DNA of 64,000 nt from JAWKTM01 sp041399085 (GCA_041399085.1 JAWKTM010000016.1:72735-136734), one strand, 5' to 3'. Positions 1 through 9,601 are shown, counted from the stretch's first letter. The notes: generated by a model from the sequence alone, not told the origin. Numbers and translations: made by a program.

Positions 1-504
1 ATCGCCGAAGTCGGGACGGTTTGTCAATCGGTGAAACAGGCGCTCGACGACGCGGTGGCCAAACGCGCCGCGGCCAGCGCCGCGACCGCTGCCAAGAACG
101 AGGCTAAGGCGGAAGGTTTCCGCACGCTGCGGGCCCTGGTCCGACAGATCAAGGCCCATCCGGCAATGACGCCGGCGTTGTTGCAAGAGTTGCAAATTGA
201 CGGCGGCGACGATGCCGTGGACCCGGACGCTTACAAGGCCGAATTGCGGGCCGAGGTGTTCGCGGGCCACGTGCGAATCTCGTTCGTCAAACGGAGTGTG
301 GATGGGGTGAATATCTACCGTCGTCTGGCGGGCCAAGATGCTTGGGTGTTTCTCGCCCGAGATACCAATTCGCCCTACAACGATCACACACCGTTGGCCA
401 CGCCCGGGGTCGCGGAGACGCGCGAGTATCGAGCCTTGGGCGTGATCGATGATGCCGAGATCGGACAACCCAGCGACATTGTCAGCGTGGTATTCGCTGG
501 CTAG
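1..504 (+). CDS. Hypothetical protein, 3' part only (cut by window edge)
   Basis: The reading frame is open from the first base and ends at TAG 502-504, so the true start lies outside the window; the GTG at 31 is only an internal candidate. The visible 167 residues begin with an Ala/Lys-rich helical stretch, followed by a mixed segment with KRSVDGVNIYRRLAGQDAW and a closing part that reads like a small beta domain (ARDTNSPYNDHTPLA). I do not recognise a family. No signal peptide or membrane segment is visible. A strong hairpin terminator follows 25 bases after the stop, which supports this being a real, expressed gene end. Confidence 0.6.
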   Translation: MAEVGTVCQSVKQALDDAVAKRAAASAATAAKNEAKAEGFRTLRALVRQIKAHPAMTPALLQELQIDGGDDAVDPDAYKAELRAEVFAGHVRISFVKRSVDGVNIYRRLAGQDAWVFLARDTNSPYNDHTPLATPGVAETREYRALGVIDDAEIGQPSDIVSVVFAG

Positions 505-528
505 CGCGGGTTGGGGTCGATAGCCGAG

Positions 529-563
529 ACACCCTGGATGTTTATGGCATCCAGGGTGTTTTT
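529..563 (+). terminator. Rho-independent terminator
   Basis: A perfect 12-bp stem (ACACCCTGGATG, 529-540, paired with 548-559) encloses a 7-base loop and is followed by a T run to 563. It sits 25 bases past the stop of the upstream partial gene and probably ends its transcript. Confidence 0.8.
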
Positions 564-1077
564 GTAGGTGGTTGATAATGTTAGTCTTTTCAATGGTGAA
601 TACGCGAGTATCGGGAAGTCTAACTAACCGCGAGTACCGCGTTGCTGAGTACGAGTACGAGTACCGCTTCGCTGAGTACGAGCAGCGATCTCCAACCCAA
701 CTTCCAACTTCCTACTTCTACTCCTACTCGTACTCGTACTCCTACTCGTACTCCTACTCGCCCTCGCCCTCGCACCCAACCATCTATCTCAACCACCCCC
801 CTCGATCCGCCACAACCAACGCCGCCTTCCAATCTCAAGCCGCACGGATTCGATGGCCAGTCCCGCGCCGCGGCTAGCCGGTTGCGCGTGTCGCTCAGTC
901 GCGGCTAGCCAACGACAGAAAACCTCGTTCGTATCCGAACCGCAAGCGGTGGTGTATAACGGAGCCTGACGATCCGTCCGCAAACAAGTTGCCGTTATGG
1001 CGGAACGGAGCGAATCGTCCGGCGCCGCGAATATCGAAGGACTTGTGCCCTGCCGCCACAAACTTGTATCACTCGCC
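564..1077. other. Gene-less interval holding the hexamer repeats
   Basis: Between the terminator and the DUF4129 gene I see only the hexamer repeat field and unremarkable sequence. The frame of the next gene is open back to ATG 997, so up to 27 extra N-terminal residues are possible, but that extension looks non-coding (SESSGAANIEGLVPC). Confidence 0.5.
629..775. repeat. GAGTAC / TACTCG hexamer repeat field with inverted arms
   Basis: Between about 629 and 683 the hexamer GAGTAC recurs (GAGTACGAGTACGAGTACC). Between about 713 and 762 the complementary sense appears as TACTCC/TACTCG units, ending in CCCTCG repeats to 775. GAGTAC repeats are the reverse complement of GTACTC repeats, so the two arms could form a long hairpin. 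Short frames across the field encode only YEYEY- or SYSYS-like low complexity and are not called as genes. Confidence 0.7.
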
Positions 1078-3018
1078 ATGAACAAACGCCTCCATGCCTC
1101 GACGACCGACTATTTGGTAATGGCCCTCAGCCCCGCGCTGATTATGACCATGATCGGCAGCTTGGTGTTCTTTTTGCTCGCGATCTTCTACCAAGGGGAT
1201 CATGACAGCCGGTTGCGGTTGATCTTTGCGTTCTTCATTCTCGGAACCGTGATGCTGGGGCGGTTGTCGATCGAGGAAGGCAAGGAGTACGCGGCCTTGT
1301 ATGCCGCACCGTTGGGGCTGGTCACCTTCATGGCCTTGATGCGATTCGTCCGGGCAACCGGGCCGCTGGCGGGGCTGAGCGTATTCATCAATCTAGGAAT
1401 TATGTTCTTGGTATGGTGGTTGGCTCACAAGCTGACTTGGGATTGCACGTTGATCGACGATGACGTGGACGCTTCGGGCGAAGGCCTGTTGGAAGAATTC
1501 GGTCTGGATCAGGGCGAGGTCGTCGAGCGAACGGGGAGGAATGGCGGCAGCGCGGCGGATACGGCTGATGTGGACTCGCCGCGAATGGATCGCGTCGAAC
1601 AGGCGGCCGGGGTGGCTCGCGATTGGTGGCGACGGTGGCTGCGTCGCCGTGGTGGGCAACAGCGCCCCGGACTGTGGGTCGTCTATTTATCTTTGGCGGC
1701 GGTCCCCGTGTTCGGTTTGGGCCAGCGTATGATCCCCGAGGCCAACGGACACTTGCGCGATTCCGCCTTTCGCCTGTTATATGTGTATTTGGCCAGCGCG
1801 TTGGGGTTGTTACTGACAACCAGCTTCTTGGGGTTGCGACGCTATCTACGTCAGCGGCGCGTGGAAATGCCGGTCGAGATGACGGGATTGTGGATGGTGG
1901 CTGGCGCTGTGTCGATCATGGCGTTGTTGGTCGTGTGTATGCTGATTCCCACACGTGGTAATGAGTTGCCATTCCTGCAGGCTCCGCTGAAGCTGTTGTC
2001 TCCTGACAATCTCACTACGAGCGACTATGCCATGTTGGACGAGGGCCAACATGACCCGTCGGCCACTCGCACCGGAGACCCCGGACGCGAGGCCAGTTCC
2101 AGCGAATCCGGGGAACATGCGCCGCAAGGGCAGGGCGATCCGGCTTCCGAGAATGGCAGCGGTTCCTCCACAACCCCATCGAATTCGTCGTCACAGAGCG
2201 GGGAAGGGCAGGGGAGTCAAGGTTCGCAACAAGGCGAAGGCGAGGGGAAGCAATCCGGTGGCGGAGAGTCGAGTGGCGGAGAGTCATCGAGTTCGCAGAA
2301 TGCGGAATCACAGAATTCGAGCTCGTCCGAATCGGGATCAAAATCGGGGGAATCGTCGAACCAATCGGCAAACGAAGGCAACGAAAATTCCGAATCGAGC
2401 CAAAGCGGCGAGACACAATCAGACGCATCCTCCAGTTCTCCACGGCGCCCGCCGTTTAGTCCCGCTCGCGCGATGAACCAATTGTTAGGGTCATTGGAGT
2501 CTATCTTCCGATTCGCCTTTTACATGGTGTTGCTCATTATCACGGCCTACTTTGCTTGGAAGTATCGAGAGCGTCTACTTGCCGCTTTGGCCGACTTCAT
2601 GAATTGGCTGCGAGCGATGTTGGCCGGCAAGTCCGCGGCGGCGTCGACTGCTGAAGCGGAGTTGGGCGATCCCGGTCCACGCTTTCGCTCGTTTGCCGAG
2701 TACTCGAATCCATTTCGAGATGGGCGAGCGGCGAAGATGGCGCCAGGGGAAGTGGTGGCTTATACGTTCGCGGCTTTTGAGGCTTGGGGCCGCGAAAGAG
2801 GAACGCCGCGCGAAGCCGAACAGACGCCGCTGGAGTTTACCCGAGCCGTGGCGACCGCGGCTCCGTGGATGGCAAAGGAAGTTGGCGAAATGGGGGCTCT
2901 CTATAACCGAGCGGCCTATGCTCGTTCGACCCTAACCACCACGCATGTCAACGCATTACAGCCGTTCTGGCAAAAACTGGAATCCTCAGCTCAGCCAGCA
3001 GCGGTTGGCCGGCAGTAA
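1078..3018 (+). CDS. DUF4129 domain-containing membrane protein
   Basis: The protein is about 646 residues. The N-terminal third holds several hydrophobic helices (for example SPALIMTMIGSLVFFLLAIF and GLVTFMALMRFV). After a charged loop come two more helices, then a Ser/Gly/Gln/Glu-rich low-complexity stretch from roughly residue 345 to 475, a further helix (FAFYMVLLIITAYFAW) and a C-terminal DUF4129 domain (VVAYTFAAFEAWGRERG...TPLEFTRAVA). DUF4129 proteins in other bacteria often sit near transglutaminase-like or MoxR/DUF58 genes; none is present here. Start chosen at ATG 1078 because the helical protein begins there; ATG 997 is an in-frame alternative and neither has a clear ribosome site. 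Its biochemical role is unknown; it is probably an envelope protein. Confidence 0.8.
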   Translation: MNKRLHASTTDYLVMALSPALIMTMIGSLVFFLLAIFYQGDHDSRLRLIFAFFILGTVMLGRLSIEEGKEYAALYAAPLGLVTFMALMRFVRATGPLAGLSVFINLGIMFLVWWLAHKLTWDCTLIDDDVDASGEGLLEEFGLDQGEVVERTGRNGGSAADTADVDSPRMDRVEQAAGVARDWWRRWLRRRGGQQRPGLWVVYLSLAAVPVFGLGQRMIPEANGHLRDSAFRLLYVYLASALGLLLTTSFLGLRRYLRQRRVEMPVEMTGLWMVAGAVSIMALLVVCMLIPTRGNELPFLQAPLKLLSPDNLTTSDYAMLDEGQHDPSATRTGDPGREASSSESGEHAPQGQGDPASENGSGSSTTPSNSSSQSGEGQGSQGSQQGEGEGKQSGGGESSGGESSSSQNAESQNSSSSESGSKSGESSNQSANEGNENSESSQSGETQSDASSSSPRRPPFSPARAMNQLLGSLESIFRFAFYMVLLIITAYFAWKYRERLLAALADFMNWLRAMLAGKSAAASTAEAELGDPGPRFRSFAEYSNPFRDGRAAKMAPGEVVAYTFAAFEAWGRERGTPREAEQTPLEFTRAVATAAPWMAKEVGEMGALYNRAAYARSTLTTTHVNALQPFWQKLESSAQPAAVGRQ

Positions 3019-3020
3019 GG

Positions 3021-4076
3021 CTATTCGGTTCTATTCGCCAATTGTCCCGGCGACGGATCGCCCAGGGTATCGCGGATGTAGAGTGACTGGACCAACAGCA
3101 TAACCGCGGCCGTCAACGGCGCCGCCATGAACACGCCGACAATTCCTAACAGTGCGGTCATAACCAACTGAACCACAATTGTCAGCGCCGGTGGCAGCGT
3201 CACTTCGTACCGTTGCACCAGCGGAGTGATAAGATACGACTCGACCGATTGCAGCGCAATGTTGAACAGGATCACATACAGCACGACATTCGTGCCAACC
3301 TGCAAAGCCAAGAGTGCTTGAGGAAGCGTGGCCAACACGGGACCGATATTGGGAATGAAGGTGAGTAGGGCGGCGAGGCATCCTAATGTGAACGGCATGG
3401 GAACTCCCATTAGCCAAAGTCCAATCACCGTGCAGACGCCGATGATACTCATCGAGATCAGCCGCCCTATTATCCAGCGACCGAGGGCTTGATGCAACTT
3501 GTGCAGGATTTCGGAAGCGCGTTCGCGACGAGGCGGCTGGACCAGTTTGACGATCCCCGTGCGATACAAATCTGGCTCGAACGCCACATAAAGGCCCACA
3601 AAGAGGACGAAGAACACCGCGGTGGCTGCCCACATCAGGCGGCGCAGTCCGTTCATCACATGCGGCATAACTCCGCCACTCGTCCACTGATCCTGAAACT
3701 GATCGACGGTCGGCAGATAATCACGAGCCCACTCGTAGTCTTGCAGTTGCACTGTGAGCCGGTCAGCGGCACGTTGCATCTCGGCCCAAAGCGACGAAGT
3801 TTGTTCCACGAATTGCGAGCCGAGATAGTAGATGCCCGATGTGATCACAACTAGCAACAGAAACACGACCGCTACGTAGGACCACCGGTAGCTTGCCGGC
3901 GTATGATCGGCAATCCAGCCACTTAGGCCGTTCAAAAAGATGCCAAACAAAACTCCAGCGAACACCAGCAGTAGCACGTCGAGCGTGATGATGAGTAGTC
4001 CGGCTACCGCGAGTACTAGCGCGATAGCCAGTATCACGAAGATGATTCGTAGAGTGGATGAAGTTTCCAGAAGCAT
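3021..4076 (-). CDS. AI-2E family transporter
   Basis: The 351-residue polytopic membrane protein matches the AI-2E (PerM/YhhT/TqsA) family. It starts with paired hydrophobic helices (IIFVILAIALVLAVAGLLII), has an extracytoplasmic amphipathic region near residues 85-130, and shows the family signature FIPNIGPVLATLPQALLAL followed by SYLITPLVQRYEVTLPPAL and FMAAPLTAAVMLLVQ. Members export small molecules or act as Na+/H+ antiporters; the family name does not prove autoinducer transport. The gene is convergent with the DUF4129 gene, with only two bases between the stops and no visible terminator. Confidence 0.9.
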   Translation of the reverse strand: MLLETSSTLRIIFVILAIALVLAVAGLLIITLDVLLLVFAGVLFGIFLNGLSGWIADHTPASYRWSYVAVVFLLLVVITSGIYYLGSQFVEQTSSLWAEMQRAADRLTVQLQDYEWARDYLPTVDQFQDQWTSGGVMPHVMNGLRRLMWAATAVFFVLFVGLYVAFEPDLYRTGIVKLVQPPRRERASEILHKLHQALGRWIIGRLISMSIIGVCTVIGLWLMGVPMPFTLGCLAALLTFIPNIGPVLATLPQALLALQVGTNVVLYVILFNIALQSVESYLITPLVQRYEVTLPPALTIVVQLVMTALLGIVGVFMAAPLTAAVMLLVQSLYIRDTLGDPSPGQLANRTE

Positions 4077-4274
4077 GTTTCAGACACAGTAGGACAGCGA
4101 ACGCATAGCAAGGCATTCACAATAGAGCGGCCGGTCACTCGGTCGGGTGCGTTTCCGCGGCGAGCGACCAGAAGCAATTGTATGAAGTGGCCGATTGGCT
4201 GCAAACGATGGGCCGCTACGGTACCGACGGCCACCGCGGAGATTGCGCGGCGAGTGAACGTGAGTCACGGTGGC

Positions 4275-5705
4275 TTACAGTGTGGGGGCAAAGATTCGCC
4301 AGAATTGTTCGTGCAGGATTCTCCAGCGCGAGCGTTGCCGCCATTGTCGGCTGCAAATCTCGTCGGCGAACTGCTTGTCTTGCTCAAAATGAGCTTCTAA
4401 TGTTTCGGCAACCTGAGGATCGAATAGTGCCACGGCGAGTTCAAAGTTGAGGAACAGGCTGCGAAAGTCCCAGTTGGCTGTGCCGACCAACGACCACTGG
4501 CCGTCGACGGTGAGAGTCTTGGGGTGAAATAGGCCGCGGTTGTACTCGTATATTTTGACGCCACAATCGAGCAGCCGGTCGTAGTAGGAGCGTCCGGCCT
4601 GGAACGTCCAGAGAAAGTTTCCACGGTTCGCGACCATCATACGGACATCGACACCACGCCGAGCGGCGGCGGATAATGCGACGGCGAGCCCATCGGGGGG
4701 CACGAAGTAGGGCGTTGTGAGTGTCACACGGTGTTTGGCTTGGCCAATAGCCGCGACGGCTAGGATATAGAGTGTGTCGACTTCATCGTCGGGCCCATCC
4801 GCCACGACTTGCGTCGGTACGGCGCCAGACTCGCGGGGAGTTGGGAAGTAGGCATCATCGGTCAATTCTTCGCCGGTCGCGTACAACCAGTCTTGAGCGA
4901 AGACCTGTTGAAATTGTGCGGCAGCCGGGCCTGTTAAGGTAAGTTGTGTATCGCGCCAGCGTCCGTACATTTCCGTGGGATGAAGATACTCGTCTCCGAT
5001 ATTCATGCCTCCCGTGAAAGCCATTTGCTGATCGGTTACCACCAATTTTCGGTGGTTCCGCAGGTTCAGTGAGAGTATGTGCCACAGACGGATTCCGGGC
5101 GTAAACGGAGCGACTTGCACCCCAGCATCGCGCAGCGGACGGAGGAAGTGGCGGCTCAATTGGATGGAGCCAATGCCATCGAAGAGAAAGCGGATTTGAA
5201 TTCCCGCTTGTGCCTTTTCAATCAGTAGGTCTCGCAATTTGGTGCCGATCTCATCGTGACGCCAAATGTAAAACTCGATATGAATCCAACGCTGCGCGGA
5301 TCGAATAATGGACTCAATGGCCTCGATGCTGCGATGTGTGTCGGCGTACAGTTGCACCGTATTCCCGGCCATTACGGGGCGGCCGGTGCTGTTGCGGGCG
5401 GCTTGGGCAATTGGTTGCCAATCGTGCAGTTGGTGTGGTCCCGCGATCCAGGCGTCCGCGTCTCGCGGCAGTCGCGAATCGATGGCCAGCTTTGCGGAAC
5501 GTTGCATACGAGGGCGATTTTCCCAGCGGTTCGTGCCGAAGATGCCGAAGAGCATCGCGCCGACGAACGGAACAAAGACGATCGTAAATATCCAGGCGAG
5601 CGCGCCGGATGTGTGCGTGGTGCGTTTCAGGAGGACATGAGGGATCAGCGACCACGTAGCCAGGTAAGCGACTCCCACGATCGTCCACATGGTTGCGTCG
5701 GTCAT
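4275..5705 (-). CDS. cls: Cardiolipin synthase (phospholipase D family)
   Basis: A 476-residue protein with the layout of bacterial cardiolipin synthases: two N-terminal membrane helices (WTIVGVAYLATWSLIPHVLL and ALAWIFTIVFVPFVGAMLFG), then two PLD domains. The catalytic HxKxxxxD motifs are intact: HRKLVVTD in NHRKLVVTDQQMAFTGGMN, and HPKTLTVD followed by GQWSLVGTANWD. It should join two phosphatidylglycerols into cardiolipin plus glycerol at the inner membrane. Length is normal for the family. The gene stands alone, with about 200 bases to the AI-2E gene. Confidence 0.93.
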   Translation of the reverse strand: MTDATMWTIVGVAYLATWSLIPHVLLKRTTHTSGALAWIFTIVFVPFVGAMLFGIFGTNRWENRPRMQRSAKLAIDSRLPRDADAWIAGPHQLHDWQPIAQAARNSTGRPVMAGNTVQLYADTHRSIEAIESIIRSAQRWIHIEFYIWRHDEIGTKLRDLLIEKAQAGIQIRFLFDGIGSIQLSRHFLRPLRDAGVQVAPFTPGIRLWHILSLNLRNHRKLVVTDQQMAFTGGMNIGDEYLHPTEMYGRWRDTQLTLTGPAAAQFQQVFAQDWLYATGEELTDDAYFPTPRESGAVPTQVVADGPDDEVDTLYILAVAAIGQAKHRVTLTTPYFVPPDGLAVALSAAARRGVDVRMMVANRGNFLWTFQAGRSYYDRLLDCGVKIYEYNRGLFHPKTLTVDGQWSLVGTANWDFRSLFLNFELAVALFDPQVAETLEAHFEQDKQFADEICSRQWRQRSRWRILHEQFWRIFAPTL

Positions 5706-6066
5706 GTTGTGGAATGATCTGAGTTCTCGCGGAGGAAACGGATTGCGGTCGAAGGTCAGCGCCTAGTTGCCGCCCTAGAAGACTCGTCCGGTTTGAGATG
5801 AAATTGTCGTGGCGTAGGCGGTTGCAAGCTGTGTGCCATTTCAGAGGCGGACCCTAGAGAATGGTCGGGCAGATAAAACCGCGGACTCGTTGTCGCAGAC
5901 TGTGATAGCGGCTATCGCGCTGAGATTGCGGCCAGTCTTTTGCAACGACTGGATTTCGCGATGCGCTAAATATGCCAGAGAGTTAGCAGGCGTGGAAATA
6001 CGCAGGTTACGAGGTTGCCGAGTAATTGCGTCCGGGACCGTCAGCAATGAGAAGAATGTGGCTCGT
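5706..6066. other. Gene-less interval, nothing recognised
   Basis: This stretch lies between the start of cls and the end of hrpB. Short open frames on both strands lack similarity to known families, and I see no repeat or convincing hairpin. It should contain the cls promoter. Confidence 0.4.
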
Positions 6067-8598
6067 TCACGGATTCTCGGGCCAATCATGCTTCGGATAG
6101 CGGCGTCTCAGTTCTTTGCGAATTACGGGATAGGTGTTTTTCCAGAAGCTGGGTAGGTCGTCGGTTAATTGTTGGGGACGCATATTTGGACCGAGCAGCT
6201 CCAACAGCACGGGGACGCGACCGGCGGCAATGCGAGGTGTTTCGCGCATTCCAAACAGTTCTTGAATTCGGGCGGAGAGAATTGGGGGACGCCCTACTTC
6301 ATATCGCAAGCGGAGGCGATTGCCGCGGGGCGTGGCAAGTCGCTCGGGCGCCTCGCGGTCCAGCATTTGGGTTTGCTCGTAGGAGAGCAAACCCCTGGTG
6401 AAATCCAACCAGGGCGCTTGTCTCAATTCGTCGAATCCGCGACGACCATCACACAAGGTTCTTAATACTTCGTGCAAGTGTGGCTCATCCAAATCTGGCA
6501 ATTCGCATTGCGGCAGCCATTGGCGAAGACAGCGAACGCGAGCTAGGAACTGATCGAATTCGCGATCATCTTTGGGTAAAACGCGTTCAAGTTGCCGGCT
6601 GGCGTGCGCGAACAGGACGCTTGCCGTATCCGCATTTGCGGTGTCGCTGGTGTGACGTTCGTCGATGATGAGGTCGTGGTACCGGCATCGTTGAGCGACT
6701 CGCACGCGTTCTCGTTGTTCGTCGAAATCAACGTCCAGCGTCGTTCGAATCAGACGCGAGTCGAGCCAATGGGGCTCGATGGCGGAAGCCAGCCTAACCA
6801 GAGAATCCGCCGAACCGGTGTCCAGCGTATCCAGACAGACGAATAGCTCGGCGTCGCGAACTCCACTCGATTCGGCCAACTGCACACCGCGTCCGCCCAC
6901 CATCACGGCTCGGCGGCCGCGCGGCTCGCGTCGCTTGGCCACTCGATCGGGAAAGGCCGCCAGCAGACAGCGTCGCAGCAACGCGGCCGCGTCAGTGTCC
7001 GACGGCGTTGTCGTTGGCGGGCGGGTGGCATTAGTCTCCTTGTTTGCCGTCCGGCGTAGTTGGTCAGCAAGGCGCAAAACCGCCTGGGCCGAGCGACGAT
7101 TCAACGTTCCGAGCGGTGTTTCCGTTTGACCTTCCTCGGCGAATCGTTCGAGCGATTCGACGCGATCAACCAGATCGGAGTCGGTATCGAGCACCTGGCG
7201 CGAGCCGACGAAGCTCGGTCGGTCCGGCGAGTTGCTTTGTTGAAATGGATCACGTTCACCAAGCAGCGCGGCCGCCATCGCAGCGGCCGGCAAACATCCG
7301 ACCTTTTCGGCTTCGAGCAGGAGACGAGCCAGCCGAGGTTCGAGCGGCAGTGACGCCATGCTCCGTCCCAACGGAGTCAGTTGGCCGGCGTGGGTCGCGC
7401 CCAAATCTTCGAGCAACCGAGCGGATCGTTCCAGCGAATGCGGCGACGGCGGCTGAAACCAGGGAAACGCCGGTAGATCAGTTTCTCCCCAGGCCAGCAG
7501 ATGTAAGGCGGCCGCGGACAACTCCAACCGTGTCACCTCCGGCGCCAATTGTTCGGCAAGCTGACGCTGTTGGGCTTCGGACCACAATCGAACGCAGATG
7601 CCCGGTCGCGTGCGTCCTGCTCGCCCCGCGCGTTGATCGGCCGAAGCTTGCGAAATGCGGCTGAGTTCGAGTCGGTTGAGGCCAATTCGGGGATCGAAAC
7701 TGGGAACACGAGCCCAACCGGTGTCGACCACGCCCGTTACCCCGTCGATCGTGACCGACGTTTCCGCGACGTTTGTTGCCAGGATGATCTTGCGACGAGC
7801 GCCCGGTGCAATCGCCCGTTGTTGGGTTTCGGCTGGCGCGTCGGCGTAGAGCTCGTGCAGCTCGGCGTTCCATGCCGCGGCTCGGTCGGCGAGTCGTCGG
7901 GCCGCTTGACGAATCTCGCCGACGCCCGGCAGAAACACCAGCACATCACCGGCGGTCTCGTCCCACAATGCATCCACGCCTGCCGCCGCGGACTCGTCGA
8001 TGCGTTCACGTCCGGGCCGTGGCAGGTAGCGGACGTCGACGGGAAACGTGCGTCCGGCAACGCGGGTAACTTGGCCGTCAAGAAAGGCGGCGATGGGCTG
8101 CGGGTCGTAGGTGGCCGACATCACCACGATCTTCAAATCATCACGCAGTTCGTTTCGCAGTCGTCGCGTGATTGCCAATGCGAGATCGCTATCGAGTCGT
8201 CGTTCGTGGAACTCGTCGAACACCACGATGCCGACCTGTTCCAGCAGCGGATCGTCGACCAACATTCGCAGCAGGATGCCTTCGGTGACGACCAGAATTC
8301 GAGTTCGCTTGCTGGATTGCCGATCGAAACGCACTTGATAGCCGATCGATTGGCCGACCGGTTCGCCACGTTCGTCGGCCATGCGTCGGGCGGCGGTTGT
8401 CGCCGCCAGTCGGCGCGGTTGCAGCATCACGATCAGCTTGTCGCCGGCAAGCCCAGCGTCGAGCAGGGCAGGGGGGACTCGCGTGGTTTTTCCCGCGCCA
8501 GGCGGAGCCAGCAGCGCCACGCCTGCTTGTTGCCGCACTTGTTCAACAATCCGCGGCAGCACGGGATCGATGGGCAGCGGCGCGGCAACGGTAGACAT
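6067..8598 (-). CDS. hrpB: ATP-dependent helicase HrpB
   Basis: An 843-residue DEAH-box helicase of the HrpB type. The Walker A motif LLAPPGAGKTT is near residue 30, motif II is DEFHER, and motif VI appears as QRAGRAGRTRPG with SQASADQRAGRAG before it. After the helicase core come the ratchet-like region and the HrpB C-terminal domain, ending with the typical FWKNTYPVIRKELRRRYPKH and a final WPENP. HrpB is a probable RNA helicase of unknown substrate in most bacteria. Length fits the family. A 15-bp repeat cluster lies just upstream of its start. Confidence 0.95.
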   Translation of the reverse strand: MSTVAAPLPIDPVLPRIVEQVRQQAGVALLAPPGAGKTTRVPPALLDAGLAGDKLIVMLQPRRLAATTAARRMADERGEPVGQSIGYQVRFDRQSSKRTRILVVTEGILLRMLVDDPLLEQVGIVVFDEFHERRLDSDLALAITRRLRNELRDDLKIVVMSATYDPQPIAAFLDGQVTRVAGRTFPVDVRYLPRPGRERIDESAAAGVDALWDETAGDVLVFLPGVGEIRQAARRLADRAAAWNAELHELYADAPAETQQRAIAPGARRKIILATNVAETSVTIDGVTGVVDTGWARVPSFDPRIGLNRLELSRISQASADQRAGRAGRTRPGICVRLWSEAQQRQLAEQLAPEVTRLELSAAALHLLAWGETDLPAFPWFQPPSPHSLERSARLLEDLGATHAGQLTPLGRSMASLPLEPRLARLLLEAEKVGCLPAAAMAAALLGERDPFQQSNSPDRPSFVGSRQVLDTDSDLVDRVESLERFAEEGQTETPLGTLNRRSAQAVLRLADQLRRTANKETNATRPPTTTPSDTDAAALLRRCLLAAFPDRVAKRREPRGRRAVMVGGRGVQLAESSGVRDAELFVCLDTLDTGSADSLVRLASAIEPHWLDSRLIRTTLDVDFDEQRERVRVAQRCRYHDLIIDERHTSDTANADTASVLFAHASRQLERVLPKDDREFDQFLARVRCLRQWLPQCELPDLDEPHLHEVLRTLCDGRRGFDELRQAPWLDFTRGLLSYEQTQMLDREAPERLATPRGNRLRLRYEVGRPPILSARIQELFGMRETPRIAAGRVPVLLELLGPNMRPQQLTDDLPSFWKNTYPVIRKELRRRYPKHDWPENP

Positions 8599-8631
8599 GG
8601 TGTAAGGAGAGTGAACTGAGTGACAGCAGGA

Positions 8632-8694
8632 TTTAGGGCAGGGGAATGTGGGGCAGAGGAATTTAGGGCAGAGGAATGTGGGGGCAGGGGAATG
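8632..8694. repeat. Four tandem 15-bp G-rich repeats
   Basis: Four copies of GGGCAGRGGAATKT begin at about 8636, 8651, 8666 and 8682 with spacing of 15, 15 and 16 bases. The cluster ends exactly at the stop codon (8695-8697) of the next minus-strand gene and precedes hrpB. The core GGGCAGGGGA is the same word found dispersed through other genes in this window. Confidence 0.75.
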
Positions 8695-9483
8695 CTATGT
8701 TGAAGTGTTCTCGTCGGGCTCAGCGACCGGTTCGGCTTCCGCTTCGGTGTTTGATTCGGTCGGTTTGTCCGTCGGCTGTTCCGTAGCCGATTCGTCGTCG
8801 GCTTTCTTTGGCTCCAACTCATTCTCCGTGGTATCTGCATTGGGCTCCGGCACGGGATCAGCCGGTAATGCCTGGAAGTTCGGGCCTTCGCGGTAGGGCG
8901 TGCGGTTCTCATACCTAGCCAGACGGTCTCGGAATCCCTGGTCGGCATTCGGGCCGGCCAGCGACAACGCCTGTTCCTGCCACTGGATGGCTTTGGCAAA
9001 GTCGCCCGCTTCGGCGTGAGCCGCGGCCAGCGTGTCCACGTAAGCCGACTGTCGGTATCCGCTCAGCGAGCACGCTTCTTCGGCCAGTGTGACCGCCCGC
9101 TCCCCATCACGAATTTGGTCGTGGGGGCAGGTAGCCAGCAACCAAGCATATTGATTCAGCAACCCATGTCGGGTGTTAATATCCGTTGCCTCGGTGAGAC
9201 CTACATCCAACTCCATAATCGCTTCTTGGTATTGCGACTGACGAATGAGATTCCTTGCCATTGACAACCGATTGACGCCGGGACTGGCGTATGGCTGCCG
9301 TGTTGGAATCGCATTGATTGTGGGCGTGGGCATCGCTTGAGGCACACGCGCGCTTGCCAAAAAGAATAGGGCCGCCACGCCGCCGCATGCGAAGACGGCC
9401 AGAAGCATCAGGACCAACAATACGGCGATGATCACGCCGATTGAAGCACGGGGCTGCTTCGTCGCAGGCTCATAGTCGTTCAT
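8695..9483 (-). CDS. Single-pass membrane protein with TPR-like region
   Basis: A 262-residue protein with one strong N-terminal helix (IGVIIAVLLVLMLLAVFACGGVAALFFL, residues about 15-42). A helical-repeat region follows, where NQYAWLLATCPHDQIRDGE and AYVDTLAAAHAEAGDFAKAI are typical of planctomycete TPR units. The last 60 residues are acidic and Pro/Glu/Thr-rich (TESNTEAEAEPVAEPDENTST) and probably disordered. It is likely anchored in the inner membrane with the TPR domain used for protein contacts. No enzyme motif is visible. The neighbours give no clear functional hint. Confidence 0.75.
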   Translation of the reverse strand: MNDYEPATKQPRASIGVIIAVLLVLMLLAVFACGGVAALFFLASARVPQAMPTPTINAIPTRQPYASPGVNRLSMARNLIRQSQYQEAIMELDVGLTEATDINTRHGLLNQYAWLLATCPHDQIRDGERAVTLAEEACSLSGYRQSAYVDTLAAAHAEAGDFAKAIQWQEQALSLAGPNADQGFRDRLARYENRTPYREGPNFQALPADPVPEPNADTTENELEPKKADDESATEQPTDKPTESNTEAEAEPVAEPDENTST

Positions 9484-9544
9484 GGTGACGGCTTTCCGTG
9501 GAGATACGGACTGGTAATAGATTATTGAGAACGTGATCTTGGGG

Positions 9545-9581
9545 CGGCTGGGGGCTTCGCTTCGCTACGACCCCAGGCACG
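9545..9581 (-). repeat. 37-bp dispersed palindromic repeat, copy 1
   Basis: Read on the minus strand this is CGTGCCTGGGGTCG, then AGCGAAGCGAAG, then CCCCCAGCCG, so the CTGGGG and CCCCAG arms can pair. Two further copies lie at 26941-26976 and 26982-27018. Such short stem-loop repeats resemble REP elements. Confidence 0.7.
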
Positions 9582-9601
9582 CGCGGGAGTCTCTCGCTTG
9601 G

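Noticed and set aside
572..877. Short open frames over the hexamer repeats
   Set aside because: They encode only low-complexity YEYEY or SYSYS runs produced by the repeat in each frame.
7549..8619. 356-codon open frame on the plus strand
   Set aside because: It is antisense to hrpB, whose minus-strand product is unmistakable.
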